Assembly (NCBI GenBank): GCA_009760855.2
Contig: WPIO01000003.1
Location: 3,284,001 to 3,348,000 of the forward strand
Source: Cristatella mucedo
Taxonomy: Eukaryota; Bryozoa; Phylactolaemata; Cristatellidae
Direction: 5' to 3'
DNA: 64,000 nt
Every line of letters starts with the position of its first letter. Position 1 is the first letter of the stretch. Below the pieces are notes generated by a model that was given only the letters and a program-made list of their open reading frames with translations, had not been told where the DNA came from and ran no database searches. The position numbers were made by a program, and so were the translations under genes. Of this stretch, positions 48,366-59,999 are shown one piece after another.

Positions 48366-48544
48366 TTGACGGGGTGTGCTATGGATACGGAGCCGGTGCA
48401 CATGAAATCAATTACAATGTTGCTCGATGCATTGGGTATCCATCATCTGACTGTTACACCGGTTGGCTCTCGACTACCCAACTGATGGTGGAAGAAGTCC
48501 AGCCGGATAAGGCCACCTTGTGTCCTGATCCGTTGAACTGCTGA
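48366..48544 (+). CDS. CTHRC1-like C-terminal domain, last exon (copy B)
   Basis: The acceptor is TTTCGCTGTAG after an 81-nt intron. The split codon is ATT, giving IDGVCYGYGAGAHEINYNVA, then RCIGYPSSDCYTGWLSTTQL and MVEEVQPD, ending ATLCPDPLNC and TGA at 48,542-48,544. It has the same 179-nt length as copy A. The block CYTGWLSTTQLMVEEVQP is identical in the two copies. As in A, no upstream exon for a signal peptide or Gly-X-Y repeats was found within 900 bp, so the gene is incomplete as annotated or starts much farther upstream. Confidence 0.78.
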
Positions 48545-49344
48545 CCAGTGACTGGCTGATGCATTAGCCAGTGGCGACAAATGGTTAATGTCTCATCAGA
48601 AAGTATCACAGAAGCCAGTAAAACACAAAGGCAACCTATTTCATGTTCGCTCAAGATTTGGTTTGATTCCAGCTCCTGCATCTCAGCACAGGCTGGCCGC
48701 TATTTGCATTCGGTCTTTGTTTTTCCTACGCCTAGCTTGCCTGCTCTAATCATCTTGTTCTGGCTTACTAGCCTAGATCTGCATGAGCATCAGCGTTATG
48801 CAGTGAGTAAAGCCGTGAAAACGATCACAGAATCTGTTGTCTTACCTTTCATGATAATGTTATAACAAATGTGGCACAAGCACGGCGAATTCACTTGTGT
48901 ACATCACTTTTGATAGTAACTAAGGGTGTGGGTAATGTCCTGCTTGACAGGTTGGTGCCCTTACAAAATATTAGTTGTTCCGCCTACCTTGCCACTGGGC
49001 CTATTTAAATGATTCACCGTCAGAAGTCCGCTTAATGTCGTAGTCAGCAATGTTGGTCTTTTGCTCACTCACTCCTTTGATTGTAATGACTAATTTTTTC
49101 ACCTCCATGCCAGAATTCGTGTAAGCTGGACTATTTTGTTTCTCACTTACCGGCTCCATCGTCTTACCTGCAGATTCACGAGCATTTTCTCACAATCGAG
49201 CACCAGAGGGTATTGCTAGATGATGGCACTATAACAAACCGTGTTCAGTACTCATGTGTGCCTGGTTTTTCAATCATCAGAAATTATTAACTGGTCAAAA
49301 TAAAACCATTGAGCGGTGCTTTTTTAGCCAACACAGCCAGTCGC

Positions 49345-52140
49345 AACGGTAATGATAATAATAACAATAATGCACTTGATGAAGCGCCCTCAGAGAACTC
49401 AATCTCTCTCTCTAGGTGCTTTACATTTGCTGCAAAGAGAATTGCAATTGAATGGTGAGAAATATCATGCTTGTAAAACAAACAAAATGAATAACATGGT
49501 TAGGGGTGACATGCACTGGATCCGCATGCAAATGTGGTTAGTGGCAGCATGCACAGTGTCAGCACTCATAAGCTCATGACGGACGAATCACAGGGACCCA
49601 CTAAATGCAGGCCTACATAGGTGCGTTTTTAAGTTCTTTTTAAATGTGGTCAGGTAAGGGAATATTTTGAACCAAGTCAGGAGGGAGTTCCAGGATGTGG
49701 GAGCATACGAACTAAATGCACGATCTCCATAGGACTTTAGGTTTTTACGAGGTACTTGTAGACTGTTGGATTCCGAAAAGCGGGTGGTACGATGCTTGGC
49801 CTGTTGAGGGAGTATATCTGAGAGATAGGCTGGAGCCAAAGAATGAAGTGACCTAAAAGTGAGCAACAAAATCTTGAAGTCAATCCGTTGCTTGACTGGT
49901 AGCAAGTACAGATGGGCGAGAAGTGGTGTAATGGGGCGACTGCAACGCTCACGACAGACAACCCTAGCTGCAGAGTTTTGCACCAGCTGCAATTGCCTGA
50001 TCGCACATACTGGTAGGCCAGTAAGCAGTGAGTTACAGAAGTCGAGACGGAATGTCACGAATGCATGGACAAACTTGGACGTGGTATCCTTATCTAAACA
50101 AGCCCGAATTTTAGCAACGTTATGTAGCTGAAAATAGGCCGATTTGGCTGTGGAGCCGATATGGTCGTCTAACGAGAGGTTGCTTTGGAACATGACACCT
50201 AGATTTCGAGCTGATTTAACAGGAGATATGCTGGCAGTGCCAATTTTCAGTGTCAGCCTTTCCAATTTCAAAATCACACTGGGTTTGCCCATAACTAGTA
50301 AGTTAGTTTTATCATCGTTTAGTTTTAGAAAATGTGCTACCATCCATGTGTGGATGTCATCCATACATTCAGCAAGTGAGTTGAGAAAATATAAGGTGCT
50401 TGAGGGCTGGGAGGGATCAAAGCAAAGATGCAACTGAGTGTCATCCGCATAGAAGTGAAAGCCTAGATTGTGCTTGGCAATCACATCAGCAAGAGGGAGA
50501 GTACAAACCGTGAAAAGAACTTGACCTAGCACGGAGCCCTGCGGTACCCCATATTTTAGAGGTACCTCAGATGATCTTTGTCCATTCACTACAATACTCT
50601 GGAGTCTCCGAGTGAGATAGGAGCTGAACCATTGAAGAGCAGTGCCAGTAATGCCCGGGCGAGATGAGAGGCACTCTAGAAGAACTTTGTGATTGATAGT
50701 ATCAAAACCTGCCGAAATTCGAGCAAAGCACGCAGAGACACTGTACCGTTGTTTGCATTCCTAAGTAGGTCGTTGTATACCTTGAGCAATGCTTACTCTG
50801 AGGAGTGGTTAGCTCTAAAGCCAGACTGGAACTTACTAGCAAGGTGTGAGGTTTTTCGATATATGAGTTCAGCTGGTCCGCCACGACCCGTTCCAGTGTC
50901 TTTGATAGGAATAGTAGAAGGGCGACTGGGTGGTAGTTGCTTAAGTTCTCTTGGTCTAGTGTCGCTTTCTTGAGGAGTGGCCTGACCACAGCTTTTTTGA
51001 AAGGTGCTGGGACATGACCTGAGGCTAATGGCATATTAATGATGTTAGTTATGCATGGCAGCAGCAGATCAATGCAACGTATGACCAGGACAGTGGGAAT
51101 AGGGTCCAGAGGACTTGTTGATTTCTTTGATTGAGATACAAACTTTACGACTAGATCACTAGTGACCTGCTGAAATGTAGACATTGAGGTGCAGCCAGGA
51201 ATTGGGGAACAGCATTCTAGTGGAGACGTTGTCATCGCAGGGATGGATTCTCTGATCTTGTCTTTCTTCTGCCCAAAGAATCGAGAGAAGCGATCGGCTA
51301 GATCATCACAAGGATCGTCTGGTAAGGAGCTAATCTGGGAGCTGTTTAAGAGATGGTTTATCGTCGACATCAGCAGTCTGGGATTGTGCATCTGTGATTC
51401 AACAATGTTTCTATAGAAGCGAGACTTGGTCTTAGCTAGGATCGATTGGTACGACCTACAGTAGTCTTCATTTGCCTGTCGATGGACAGTCAGTCCAGAT
51501 CTTCCGTATGCTTTTTCAAGCTTTCGCTTAGTAGACCTGGGTAGTTTAATGTCTGTGGTAAACCATAGGCCGTCTGGGCGAGGGCGCACAATGCGCTTTG
51601 TCAGAGGTGCAAACTCGTCGAGCGTGTCTGCTAGTGTCGTAGCTATCTACCAATGATGACAGATCGAAGGAAGGACTGAGCAGCAGAGGGAAAGCAGATA
51701 TTCTCGCATAGACAGCATCGATGTCAAAGGTCTTGAGATTTCGCGATTCAAAGGTTATTTTAGAGGAGGAGGTGGGCACGCATTGTAAATTGGATGAGAT
51801 TAGCATGTGATCAGATAAGCAGGATTCGGTAATAATTGTCGATGACAAAGTGGAGTTGTATGAGAAAATCTGGTCGATTGTGCGACCCATGATGTTACCA
51901 GGGCCATACACATGAGCCACAAGAGACAATGATTCAGTCAATGCACGAAATTCGGTGCTGAAAGCTTCAGATGAGTTATCAAAGTGAACGTTGAAATCAC
52001 CCATAACGAGTAAGGATCGATATCTTTCACACAGAATCAAAATGAGATCGGAGAAATCTGAGATAAAGGAGGATTTGGTACCTGGTGGGCGATAGACTAC
52101 TGCCACGGTCCCTTGATGTGACGTAAACCTCAAGCTCTGG
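49345..52140 (-). mobile_element. LINE family A, best-preserved copy
   Basis: Three minus-strand frames cover most of the pol protein. 51,546-52,133 is APE endonuclease (VAVVYRPPGTKSSFISDFSD, LLVMGDFNVHFDNSSEAF, CLSDHMLISSN). 50,702-51,589 is the linker and RT fingers (FKKAVVRPLLKKATLDQENL). 49,588-50,589 is RT palm to C-terminus (YGVPQGSVLGQVLFTVCTLP, GFHFYADDTQLHLCFDPSQP). The MGDFN, SDH and YADD boxes are intact, but at least two frameshifts break the protein. The 5' end is cut inside APE. The 3' end has the AAAGCGCC hairpin and an (AAT)n tail. It is absent from copy A, where the unoccupied sequence lies near 11,580-11,630. Confidence 0.95.
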
Positions 52141-52569
52141 TGGTTTTAGCTCAGAACCACGGTGCTATTAACTCCTACTTTTTGTGGGGCACGCCGATAT
52201 TTTTTTCAAAGTAAGGAACGACTACGTGCCGTCGGAAAAATTCCGTTCAAAGAATCGTCTGTCCTCGAGCGGGTAAGCGACTCCTGCGTAGCTCATGCTA
52301 CATCTGCCCTCGCCGTCAGCCCCCTGTCATTAGCAATTGCCCTCCCCTTTCACTCTGGCTGCAACAACGCGACAACGGAGCGCCGACTGTAGAATCGGAG
52401 GATGCCAGCTGTGCTAGCCATTAGGCTGCTAGGAAATCCTGCGTTCGCTTAACGAATAGCCACTGCAGCGCCTCATTTCGGGGGTTGGGTGGGAGTTCGG
52501 CTGCCTTGCTGGCACGGCAGCGAATCTACAGTTGCTCACCAAATGCTTGACGCTAGCTTCTGTGGGCTG

Positions 52570-53480
52570 CATAGGCTAACAAGTTATTAAAGTACCTTAA
52601 ACAGAAGCAATATCTCGTAGTCAGATCGGTAGTTGCAGCCATTTTCCTCTGCAATGCGTGTCTGTGGCTCCACGATCGGACGCCTACGAGTTATCTGTTC
52701 GTAGCACACACGAAAAGGAGACTAGTCCAACAAAACCAAGCTGGACCCTAAAACCTGAGCGTAGAGAAATGCTTCTTCGTGACCTTACGCATTTGGAGTT
52801 CTACCCGAACCCATTTTAGCATACCTATTTGCTACAAGCGGATGTCAGAAGCTTCGACGTATAGACGTAACTAGGCCACAAAAAGCAACGCTCAGGCGGT
52901 GCTCATCCTAGCCGACGCTCGACTCTACATACATGTGAAGACAGAACCATGGAAACCTCGGCTCGAGAATGGCAGATGCAGCTTCAACACACCAACACAG
53001 CAGGATTGATTGTAGCTCTATAAGGAAAAAGTTAACATTACCCATACCTTAAGGTAAAAAGTCTATACAGCGTAGAGAAGCGTATTCAACAGCAAAGGAA
53101 ATCTGCATGTATTAAATATAAGCTAGGGCGTACAACAACTCTCACGCGGCTCCACGGGATCACCACTGGTCCGCCAACTGATGCAGAGCCTCGGGTGAAG
53201 CTCCCTAAAGTCGACTCAACACCTGCGGCTCAACTGGCTGCCAATCGTCTAACTTAGGCTTCTATGCTGCCTAACCATGGATTACGAAATAACTGGCTCC
53301 TAGTAGTCACAATTGAGTAACCCCAAATAATACATCGGCAGTAATGTTCCGGCTATCTAGCTTTCCGCCGTTTAATTAGTTTAAATCGCCTTACAACTAG
53401 CTAGGCAGTTCGTCATTCATAGGTGGAATCACTTTCATGAAGCTATCGCCGAAAAACGACGATGCCGCCAGGCAGCCCTA
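52570..53480. other. No gene recognised
   Basis: Unique DNA beyond the end of the duplication. No long open frame, no LINE motif and no RNA gene seen. Confidence 0.45.
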
Positions 53481-53489
53481 GAGCAGCTT

Positions 53490-54620
53490 ATAGACCGTGG
53501 GAATCAACGCAAATGGTCAAAAGCTGCCGGGCAGGCTGGGGTTGCCATTCTTGTGGGTCTGGATCGTGAGACCCGTCGTCCACGCTGAAGGGACGTCACG
53601 AAGTGAAGGCAGCCATTCAGGGTCCAGGCGAAGAGCCTGCATCCAGGGTCAACGAGGTGCAGGTGACGATATTCTAGGCGGTCAGCTCCCGGAAAGGTGC
53701 TAGGGCTCAGCGAAGGCGTACGGCGACTTTGTCTTCGGCTAGTGGTGACATCAGGCTGGTGCCCTGCGCCAGTCGAGGTGGGACGTCCTTTATTGGAGAG
53801 GTTCCCAGCGGTCGTTATCGACTGGCCGAGCCTGCGATTCGGCCTCCCAGAGGGAGCGCCAGAATGCCAGGTTGCCAGAGAACCCGGTCGGCGAGGGAAG
53901 AAGGATCTCCCGGATGGCCTTTGCACGATTAGTAGTGTACAACCGCTGCAGGTGCGAGCCACACCTCAGTCTCAAGGTCGTGGCCCACCCAGAGCAGGCC
54001 CGTCCGACAGAGACGGTTGGTGCTCCGGACGGGAGCGGCAGGCAGCGCTTTCGCTCAAAGTTAATGAGCATGCGACGGGCGAGCAAGAGCCACTCTTAAC
54101 TGAGGAAGAGAACTAAGGCCGTAAAGCCTGAACAGTCACGTGCCTGAACACTGTCCCCTTCGCGAGTAAACCAGAGGCTCACAGACTCACGCGAAGAAAG
54201 ATGGGAGGCTGAATAGGTCACCAGTGGGTCCTCCAGAGGCGGGTGCCCGGGAGGAGCAGAGGATGATGGTGCTGGAGCAAAAGCGGGGGGGGGGCGCAGC
54301 AGGCGGAACGGCGGTCATTAGGGACGTCGAGGGAGACGGGAACCGATGGAGGGAGGCGGGTCTCCCGACGAGCTGGGCGTAGCTGCGGTGCGTGCTGGGG
54401 AGGCGTGAGTTCAGGACTGAAGCAGACACGAAGACGAAGCGGCCGAGTGGGTATGCGATGAAAAACAAGTAATTGTGACGACGAGTTAGGTGAGTAGACA
54501 TCGCATGCAATTGGCTGAAGTGCTGAGGACAGTAAGGGCAGTCGGTAGACGTAAAGGCCCAAGACGTAAAGGGCCGTCAGGATGGTAGAGGGCGGCACAG
54601 GCACCCTGGAGGGGGCAGGA
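53490..54620. other. GC-rich block, possibly an unclassified retroelement remnant
   Basis: Base composition rises sharply here and long frames are open on both strands. None is recognisable as a gene. A minus-strand frame at 53,790-54,086 contains CGSHLQRLYTTNRAKAIREI, which faintly recalls the segment before the RT domain of R2/NeSL-like elements. Other frames show no RT core. It may also be a CpG-rich regulatory region. The call is weak. Confidence 0.25.
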
Positions 54621-54663
54621 GAAGCCATGGAGACCCACTAGGTTCTCTTGCTTCTACCGGTTT

Positions 54664-54812
<149 letters not shown>

Positions 54813-55127
54813 GTACATACGTAAAGCTTGTTGAGTTTAAAGCTTTTGACTTTTCAAAAGCTTCATTTTCAATGTAGCTTTGTACCTTGTTAATTCTAAG
54901 CTTGGCCAGTATTTCAAGGATCACGAAGAAAATGGAAATCTGAGTTCAGTTCTGCTTGGAAATCAGGAGGCTAGAATTAATTCTGATTTTTGTGGGATAA
55001 CTTTTGCCATACCTGTTATCAAACGGCCTCCAGCTTTATTTGTGCAATCGTGGACATGTAATTTGCACAAATGGCAATGCATATGTACACAATCTAAGTC
55101 ATTGCCCGTAAAAAATATGTTATCTGA

Positions 55128-57840
55128 TTAAAAAAGCCTCAATGTATAGCGATGGCTAGCAGACTTCATCGCATGCAATAATGAGAGAGCGAAAACATAG
55201 CTGAGTGAGGAGAGCAGTTGGAGTAGTTCAGAGCATGGAAGTAGCAGCTCAGAAAGGCTAGAAAAGATGGGCCCGTAGTCAGTTGCAGAAGAGTAGTTAT
55301 TGTTGCCTAACAATTGTGGAAGCAAGTTCTATAGTCTAGGACCTGCAGAGCTAAAACTTCTGTCGCCAACGGTCTTTAAGCGGATTAATGAAACAGCTAA
55401 CTTATTGTCCATACACGATCTGAGGGCACGAAGAGGCTGAAACTGATGCAGCAGTTCAGCTAGGTATGAAGGACCCAAGCTGTGGCGGGCCTTCTGGGTC
55501 AGTTTAAGAACTATGCTCTGTATTCGTTGATCAACCGGTAGCCATCCAAGCTCTTTAAGCAAAGGAAACACATGGTCAAACTTCAGGTATTTGCAAACTA
55601 TCTTTCAAAAAGCTGTAGTCAGGCCACTTATCAAGAAAGTGACTAGACCGACAGAACATAAGCAACCACCACCCAGTCTCCCTTTACCACTCCTATCGAA
55701 GACACTGGAACGAGTCGTGGCAGACCAGAAGAACTCATATATTGAAACTTCAAACCTTGCTACTGAGTTCCCGTCTGGTATTAGAACTAATCACTCCACA
55801 TAGTCAGCATTGCTTCGGGTGTACAACGACCTACTTAGGAATGCAGCTGCGTAGAGTGTCTGCACTTTTTTGCTCGATGTTTTGGAAGCTTTAGATACTA
55901 TCTATCCCCAAGTTCTTCTTGAGCGCCTCTCATTTCACCTGGGCATCACAGGGACTGCTCGGCAGTGGTTCAGGTCATATTTTAGTGGAAGACCCCAGTG
56001 TACTGATGTGAATGGACAAAGATTATCCAAGGCAACTCTGAAATATTGGGTACCTCAGGGCTCAGTGCTAGGTCCAGTTCTTTTAACGGTGTATACTCTC
56101 CCTTTTACGAAGCGATTGCCAAGCGCAATCTAGGCTTTCACTTCTATGCGGATGACACTCAGTTGTACCTTGGCTTTGATTTCTCTCAGCCTTCGAGCAC
56201 CTCAAATTCTCTCAACTCACTTGCTGCATGTATTGATGACATCTGCACATGGAGGGCAGCACATTTTCTAAAACTAAACGATGATAAAACTAACTTACTA
56301 GTTACGGGCAAACCCAGTGTGATTCAGAAATTGGAAAGGCTGATGCTCAAAATTGGCTCTGCCAGTATATTTCCTGTTAAATCAGCTCGAAATCTAGGTG
56401 TCATGTTCCAAAGCAACCTCTCGTTAGAAGACCACATCAGCTCCACAGTCAAATCTGCCTACTTTCAGCTGCGTAACGTTGCTAAAATTCGGGCTTGTTT
56501 AGATAAAGATACCACGTCTAAATTGGTTCATGCATTTGCGACATCCCGACTTGATTTCTATAACTCGCTGCTTCCTGGCATGTGCAATCAGGCGATTACA
56601 GCTTGTGCAAAACTCTGCAGTTAGGCTTGTCTGTCTTAAACGTAGCAGTTGCCACATCACGCCACTTCTCGCCGACTTGCACTGGCTACCAGTCAAGCAA
56701 CGGATTGAATTAAAAGTTGTATCGCTCACGTTTAGGTCACTTCATTCATTGGCTCCAGCCTATCTCTCAGATCTACTCCCCCAGCAGGCCGAGCGTCGTA
56801 CACCTGCTTTTCGGAATCCAACAGTCAACCAATACCTAGTACAAACCTCAAGTCCTTTGCAAAGCGTGCATTTAGTTCCTATGCTCCCAAAGCCTAGAAC
56901 TCACTCCCTACTTGCGTCACGACATCCCCTGACTTGACCACATTTAAAAAGAACTTAAAAATGCTCCTATTTATGACCGCATTTTGTAGATCCCTGTGAT
57001 TCGTCGTTTATGTGCTAATGCGTACTGACACTTCGCATGCTGCCACAAACCACACTTGCATGCTGATCCTGTGCACGTTACCCCTAACCATGTTGTTCAC
57101 GTTGTTTATCAAGCATGATAGCATTCACCATTCGATCGTGCTTCCTTTGCAGAAAATGTAAAGCGCCTAGAAAGAGATTGATTCTATGACGGCGCTTTAT
57201 CCAGTGTATTATTATTATTATATTAGCCTCTCAGCCATATTTATCACCAGCTGCAGTGGTCTAGTTGTTTGTTTCTGTAGCTCGGCCAAAAGGGAATTAC
57301 AGTAATCGAGCCGAGAAAGAACTAATGAGCTAGTTTAATAATTTGCAAGCCACCATGAAAGGTAGTTCCTAATCTTACATATGGATCGGACGTGATGGCT
57401 AGCTATTGAAAAATTCATCTTAACAAAGCTTTCAAAATTGAGACAGTTGTCAAAGACGAAACCTAAATTCCGACCACATGTTGATGGCCGCACAACCAAC
57501 AGCATCACCAATTGGAAGAGCAAAGTCTACTAGTCCACGTACTAGGGGTCTCCGGTGAGCACCTGTTCCGTTTTATTATCAAAAATTTGCCGACGTCCAA
57601 GATCGAATGTCTGCAGCCCTAGCATTCAGTTTATCAGTCACTTCATCAGATTCCGACGGTTTAAATGAAAGATGCAGCTGAGTATCTTCAGCATAAGAGT
57701 AACACCAGAGACTGAGTATAAATGGCGAACTGCAAAGGACTGAGGACAGAACCTCGATTGACTCCACAGGTGACTGATCCGATGGATGAGAGCTGACCGC
57801 TATACGACACGCATTGAAGTCCAATTCTATGCCCGAACGA
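55128..57840 (-). mobile_element. LINE family B, split by a nested family A LINE
   Basis: The 3' part is 55,128-55,590 (minus strand: MFPLLKELGWLPVDQRIQSI, SYLAELLHQFQPLRALRSCM, GDRSFSSAGPRL). The 5' part is 57,226-57,840 (FLSLWCYSYAEDTQLHLSFK, then DEVTDKLNARAADIRSWTSA and the CGRNLGFVFDNCLNFESFVK block). Together they reconstitute one family B 3' third, equal to 15,290-16,125. The break falls between the residues equivalent to SLMKELGW and KSQRFEH, and it is filled by the family A element 55,591-57,225 in the opposite orientation. Stops and frameshifts are present throughout. Confidence 0.85.
55591..57225 (+). mobile_element. LINE family A, nested inside a family B LINE
   Basis: The plus strand reads FQKAVVRPLIKKVTRPTEHK, then the palm (ITGTARQWFRSYFSGRPQCT, QGSVLGPVLLTVYTLPF), then a long frame at 56,046-56,624 with NLGFHFYADDTQLYLGFDFS and LKLNDDKTNLLVTGKPSVIQ. 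A frameshift follows, then the C-terminal block at 56,530-56,937. The 3' hairpin and (ATT)n tail end at about 57,222. It is 5'-truncated in the RT fingers. The YADD box is intact but the element is frameshifted. Confidence 0.93.
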
Positions 57841-57959
57841 GATTATTGCATGACTTCTAACCTGACCATTATTTAAGGAGTAGGCCTAGAGGCATTCGCT
57901 CTCTTTGATGAACGCTCTGCCGGTCGGCCTGTCCTAGAGCTGAGCGTGAGTTACTGTAC

Positions 57960-58050
57960 GTACTTTTTTGTAGCAATTGCAAAGCGCCTGGAAAGAGATG
58001 GAGTTCTCTGAAGGAGCTTTATCAAATGTATTATTATTATTATTAGTATT
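57960..58050 (+). mobile_element. LINE family A hairpin fragment
   Basis: GCAATTGCAAAGCGCCTGGA is followed by GAAGGAGCTTTATCAAATGT and (ATT)n. Only the 3' terminus is left. Confidence 0.75.
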
Positions 58051-58059
58051 ACCTCTGTT

Positions 58060-59650
58060 AGCTAGTCGTGTAGCGCCTTGCTGGCCTTGGCTCAATTTTA
58101 GTGCGAACAAGAGCCGTTCGGCGGCGGGCAAGAACTCCTATGTCTTGGAGCGTTCGCGACGATAACTCAGACTACATCTCTGAAAGCGAGGGAGGAGGGC
58201 GGGCTGTTCGCCGGCGATTGACGGGACAGAACTAGTCAGGGAAAGGAGGATTCGGTGGACTCCACCGAATACGATTCTATCGTGTCCGAGCTAGCATTTT
58301 GATTTTCTTTTGTGTTTTGTGTGTTCGCGCTCGCACGTGGTCTCGGCATAAGAAGTTCCAGGGGTCAAATGCTAGTTCCCGCCAAACCCCACCATACTGC
58401 GGCCCAGCTCCCGCTCGCCATGCCGCTGAGCTAGGGTAAGACGAGCGGCAGTCAGGTTAAACGTCTTTATAATAACGCATGCGCCAACAACAACAGGGGA
58501 ACTAAATAAGTCTACAGGGAGGGTCCTAAACAAAGCACACTATAGGGGCGCAAGACGACGCAGCAAGCGCGTACAAACGTGCCAGTTGGTCAGTCGGCTC
58601 CTGCAGTCCTGTCGTTGTACTGACTCTGAATCCAACAATACGAGCGTACGCCGTCCAAGACCCGGCTGGCTGAGTAACTGCTTGGCTAGTCCGAGTCGAC
58701 AACTACCACAGTCGGGAGCTTCCACCGAAAGACGCCAATACACGGGGGGGTTCACGAACACGCTACGCGGGAACGCGGAATATACAAGTCTCGACAGCTA
58801 GCGAGCTATCCAGCTCAACTCGGGCCCTGGGTGCTCGTTCCCTTGCCTGCATGGCAGCATCGCCGGAGCACGCCTGAAAGAATCCAGTTGCATAACTCGG
58901 CGACACCGGGAGCCTCCAACACCACGTCTTACTCAGCCAACTTCCTCTACCCAGGAGCCCCCGTAACCTCTCGTCACCACACATCCGGCCATGCCATAGG
59001 TTCGACCCCGGCCTAGCCGATGACCCTCATTACAGCCGCCTGGTCCCAGCCAACCGAATCTAGCCTGGGTACAGACGTAGTTGGTGTGGTGGGTGAGATA
59101 TTCCGTCGGTTTGGGCTCCTTTGTCTATTTGGGTCGTTCCCCACAATAGACTTAGGCAGCCTAAGTGCGGGGACGCGTTCCCTCCGCAAGAGTGCTTGTG
59201 CTGTTGAGAGTGTGAGGAATGGAGATAAAGCTGAGCTAGACGCGCAGCGACTTTATGCGCTCGCGAATAAAGCTCAGTAAAATCCCCAATTTTCGTGTCT
59301 CGCTTTCCAATTCACGCCGCGGACTCAAGACCCTCTTTAGTAACGGTGAGTAGGTGAGCGCCAGAAACGCTCGTTTCGTGGCGGCCAGCTTATTGCGCGT
59401 AGATGCGCACCGAGCGGCGTTAGGCGCTAGGCTACGCCGCTGGGTAAGCGGCAAGTTAAGCCTACTGCGCCGAGCCTACGGCGTTACAGTCGGCTGGAAG
59501 TCGCACTTCGTACCAGCTGTAATATGCAGGCTATTGTTTGTGCTATTTCTACTTGGGAGTTTTGCTAGCACTGCTTGTAGTATATCGAGTGCTGTGTCGT
59601 TATCATTTTCATAGTGTGAGCTTCAGATTTTAACACATTGGACGCTTTGC
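58060..59650. other. GC-rich block, unclassified
   Basis: Markedly GC-rich, with many overlapping open frames on both strands and none convincing. A GAATAAAGCTCAG polyadenylation-like phrase near 59,266 is followed by TTTTCGTGTCTCGCTTTCC, which would fit the R-U5 part of an LTR, but no second LTR or primer-binding site was found. It may instead be a CpG-rich region upstream of the SCP2 promoter. Confidence 0.25.
58250..58270. repeat. Perfect 21-nt palindrome
   Basis: ATTCGGTGGA, one C, then TCCACCGAAT: two perfect 10-bp arms with a single central base. No further copy was noticed in the window. Confidence 0.95.
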
Positions 59651-59819
59651 TCCGCTATCTATCCGAGCACGTGAGAGTCGCTTGGTCATAACACACCTGA
59701 GGAGGCCTTGTTCGGTCTGACTCTGGAAATTATTCCCAAACCTCACGTATCAATATTTTTATATATAATATGCTCGGTGCAACGTAATCAGCTTTGAATA
59801 ACACGCAAGGGAGCACGAT

Positions 59820-59948
59820 ATCAAGAGGCCTGGGGTGAAAGAGCCTGGGGGAGGGGCTAGGTCAGGACCTAAACCGGAAGTAACAAAGTCGACTGGCCGT
59901 CGTTCGCTTTTCTGCCGTTCGGCGTAGTCATCTGTGCGTGAGTCAGTC
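59820..59948 (+). promoter_or_regulatory. Putative SCP2 promoter and 5' UTR
   Basis: An ACCGGAAGT ETS/GABP consensus lies at 59,873-59,881, about 70 bp before the ATG, with a GGGGGAGGGGC Sp1-like box just upstream. No TATA box is well placed. This is the usual style of a housekeeping animal promoter. The start site is not determinable. Confidence 0.45.
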
Positions 59949-59996
59949 ATGGCGAGCTCGCGGAAGGTTTATGTAGTTGGTGTTGGTATGACAAAG
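59949..59996 (+). CDS. SCP2 (SCP-x) thiolase, exon 1
   Basis: ATG GCG AGC begins MASSRKVYVVGVGMTK and is followed by the donor AAG|GTGAGC, phase 0. The VYVVGVGMTK segment is the conserved N-terminus of the SCP2 thiolase family (3-oxoacyl-CoA thiolase domain of sterol carrier protein X, a peroxisomal enzyme of branched-chain acyl-CoA beta-oxidation). The start is the only ATG in frame, placed five codons before the beta strand, as in the animal protein. Exons 2 and 3 follow in frame, so identification is secure. The rest of the gene lies beyond the window. Confidence 0.88.
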
Positions 59997-59999
59997 GTG

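Larger units (their letters stand above)
38770..52570. repeat. Segmental duplication, copy B
   Basis: Direct-orientation paralog of 1-12,050. The offset is about 38.75 kb at the left, 37.78 kb at the CTHRC1-like exons and 40.5 kb after the LINE at 49,345-52,140. This reflects different insertions: a LINE fragment at 41,095-42,245, a MITE at 42,279-42,517, an AT tract at 39,291-39,570 and a family B fragment at 45,610-46,150. Homology resumes on the right side of the 49-52 kb LINE (GAACCACGGTGCTATTAACT near 52,155 against GAACCACGATGGCATTAAAT near 11,635) and fades near 52,570. Confidence 0.85.

Noticed and set aside
53504-53962. 152-codon minus-strand frame in the GC-rich block
   Set aside because: Overlapping frames of similar length exist on both strands, as expected from high GC. 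No domain is recognised.
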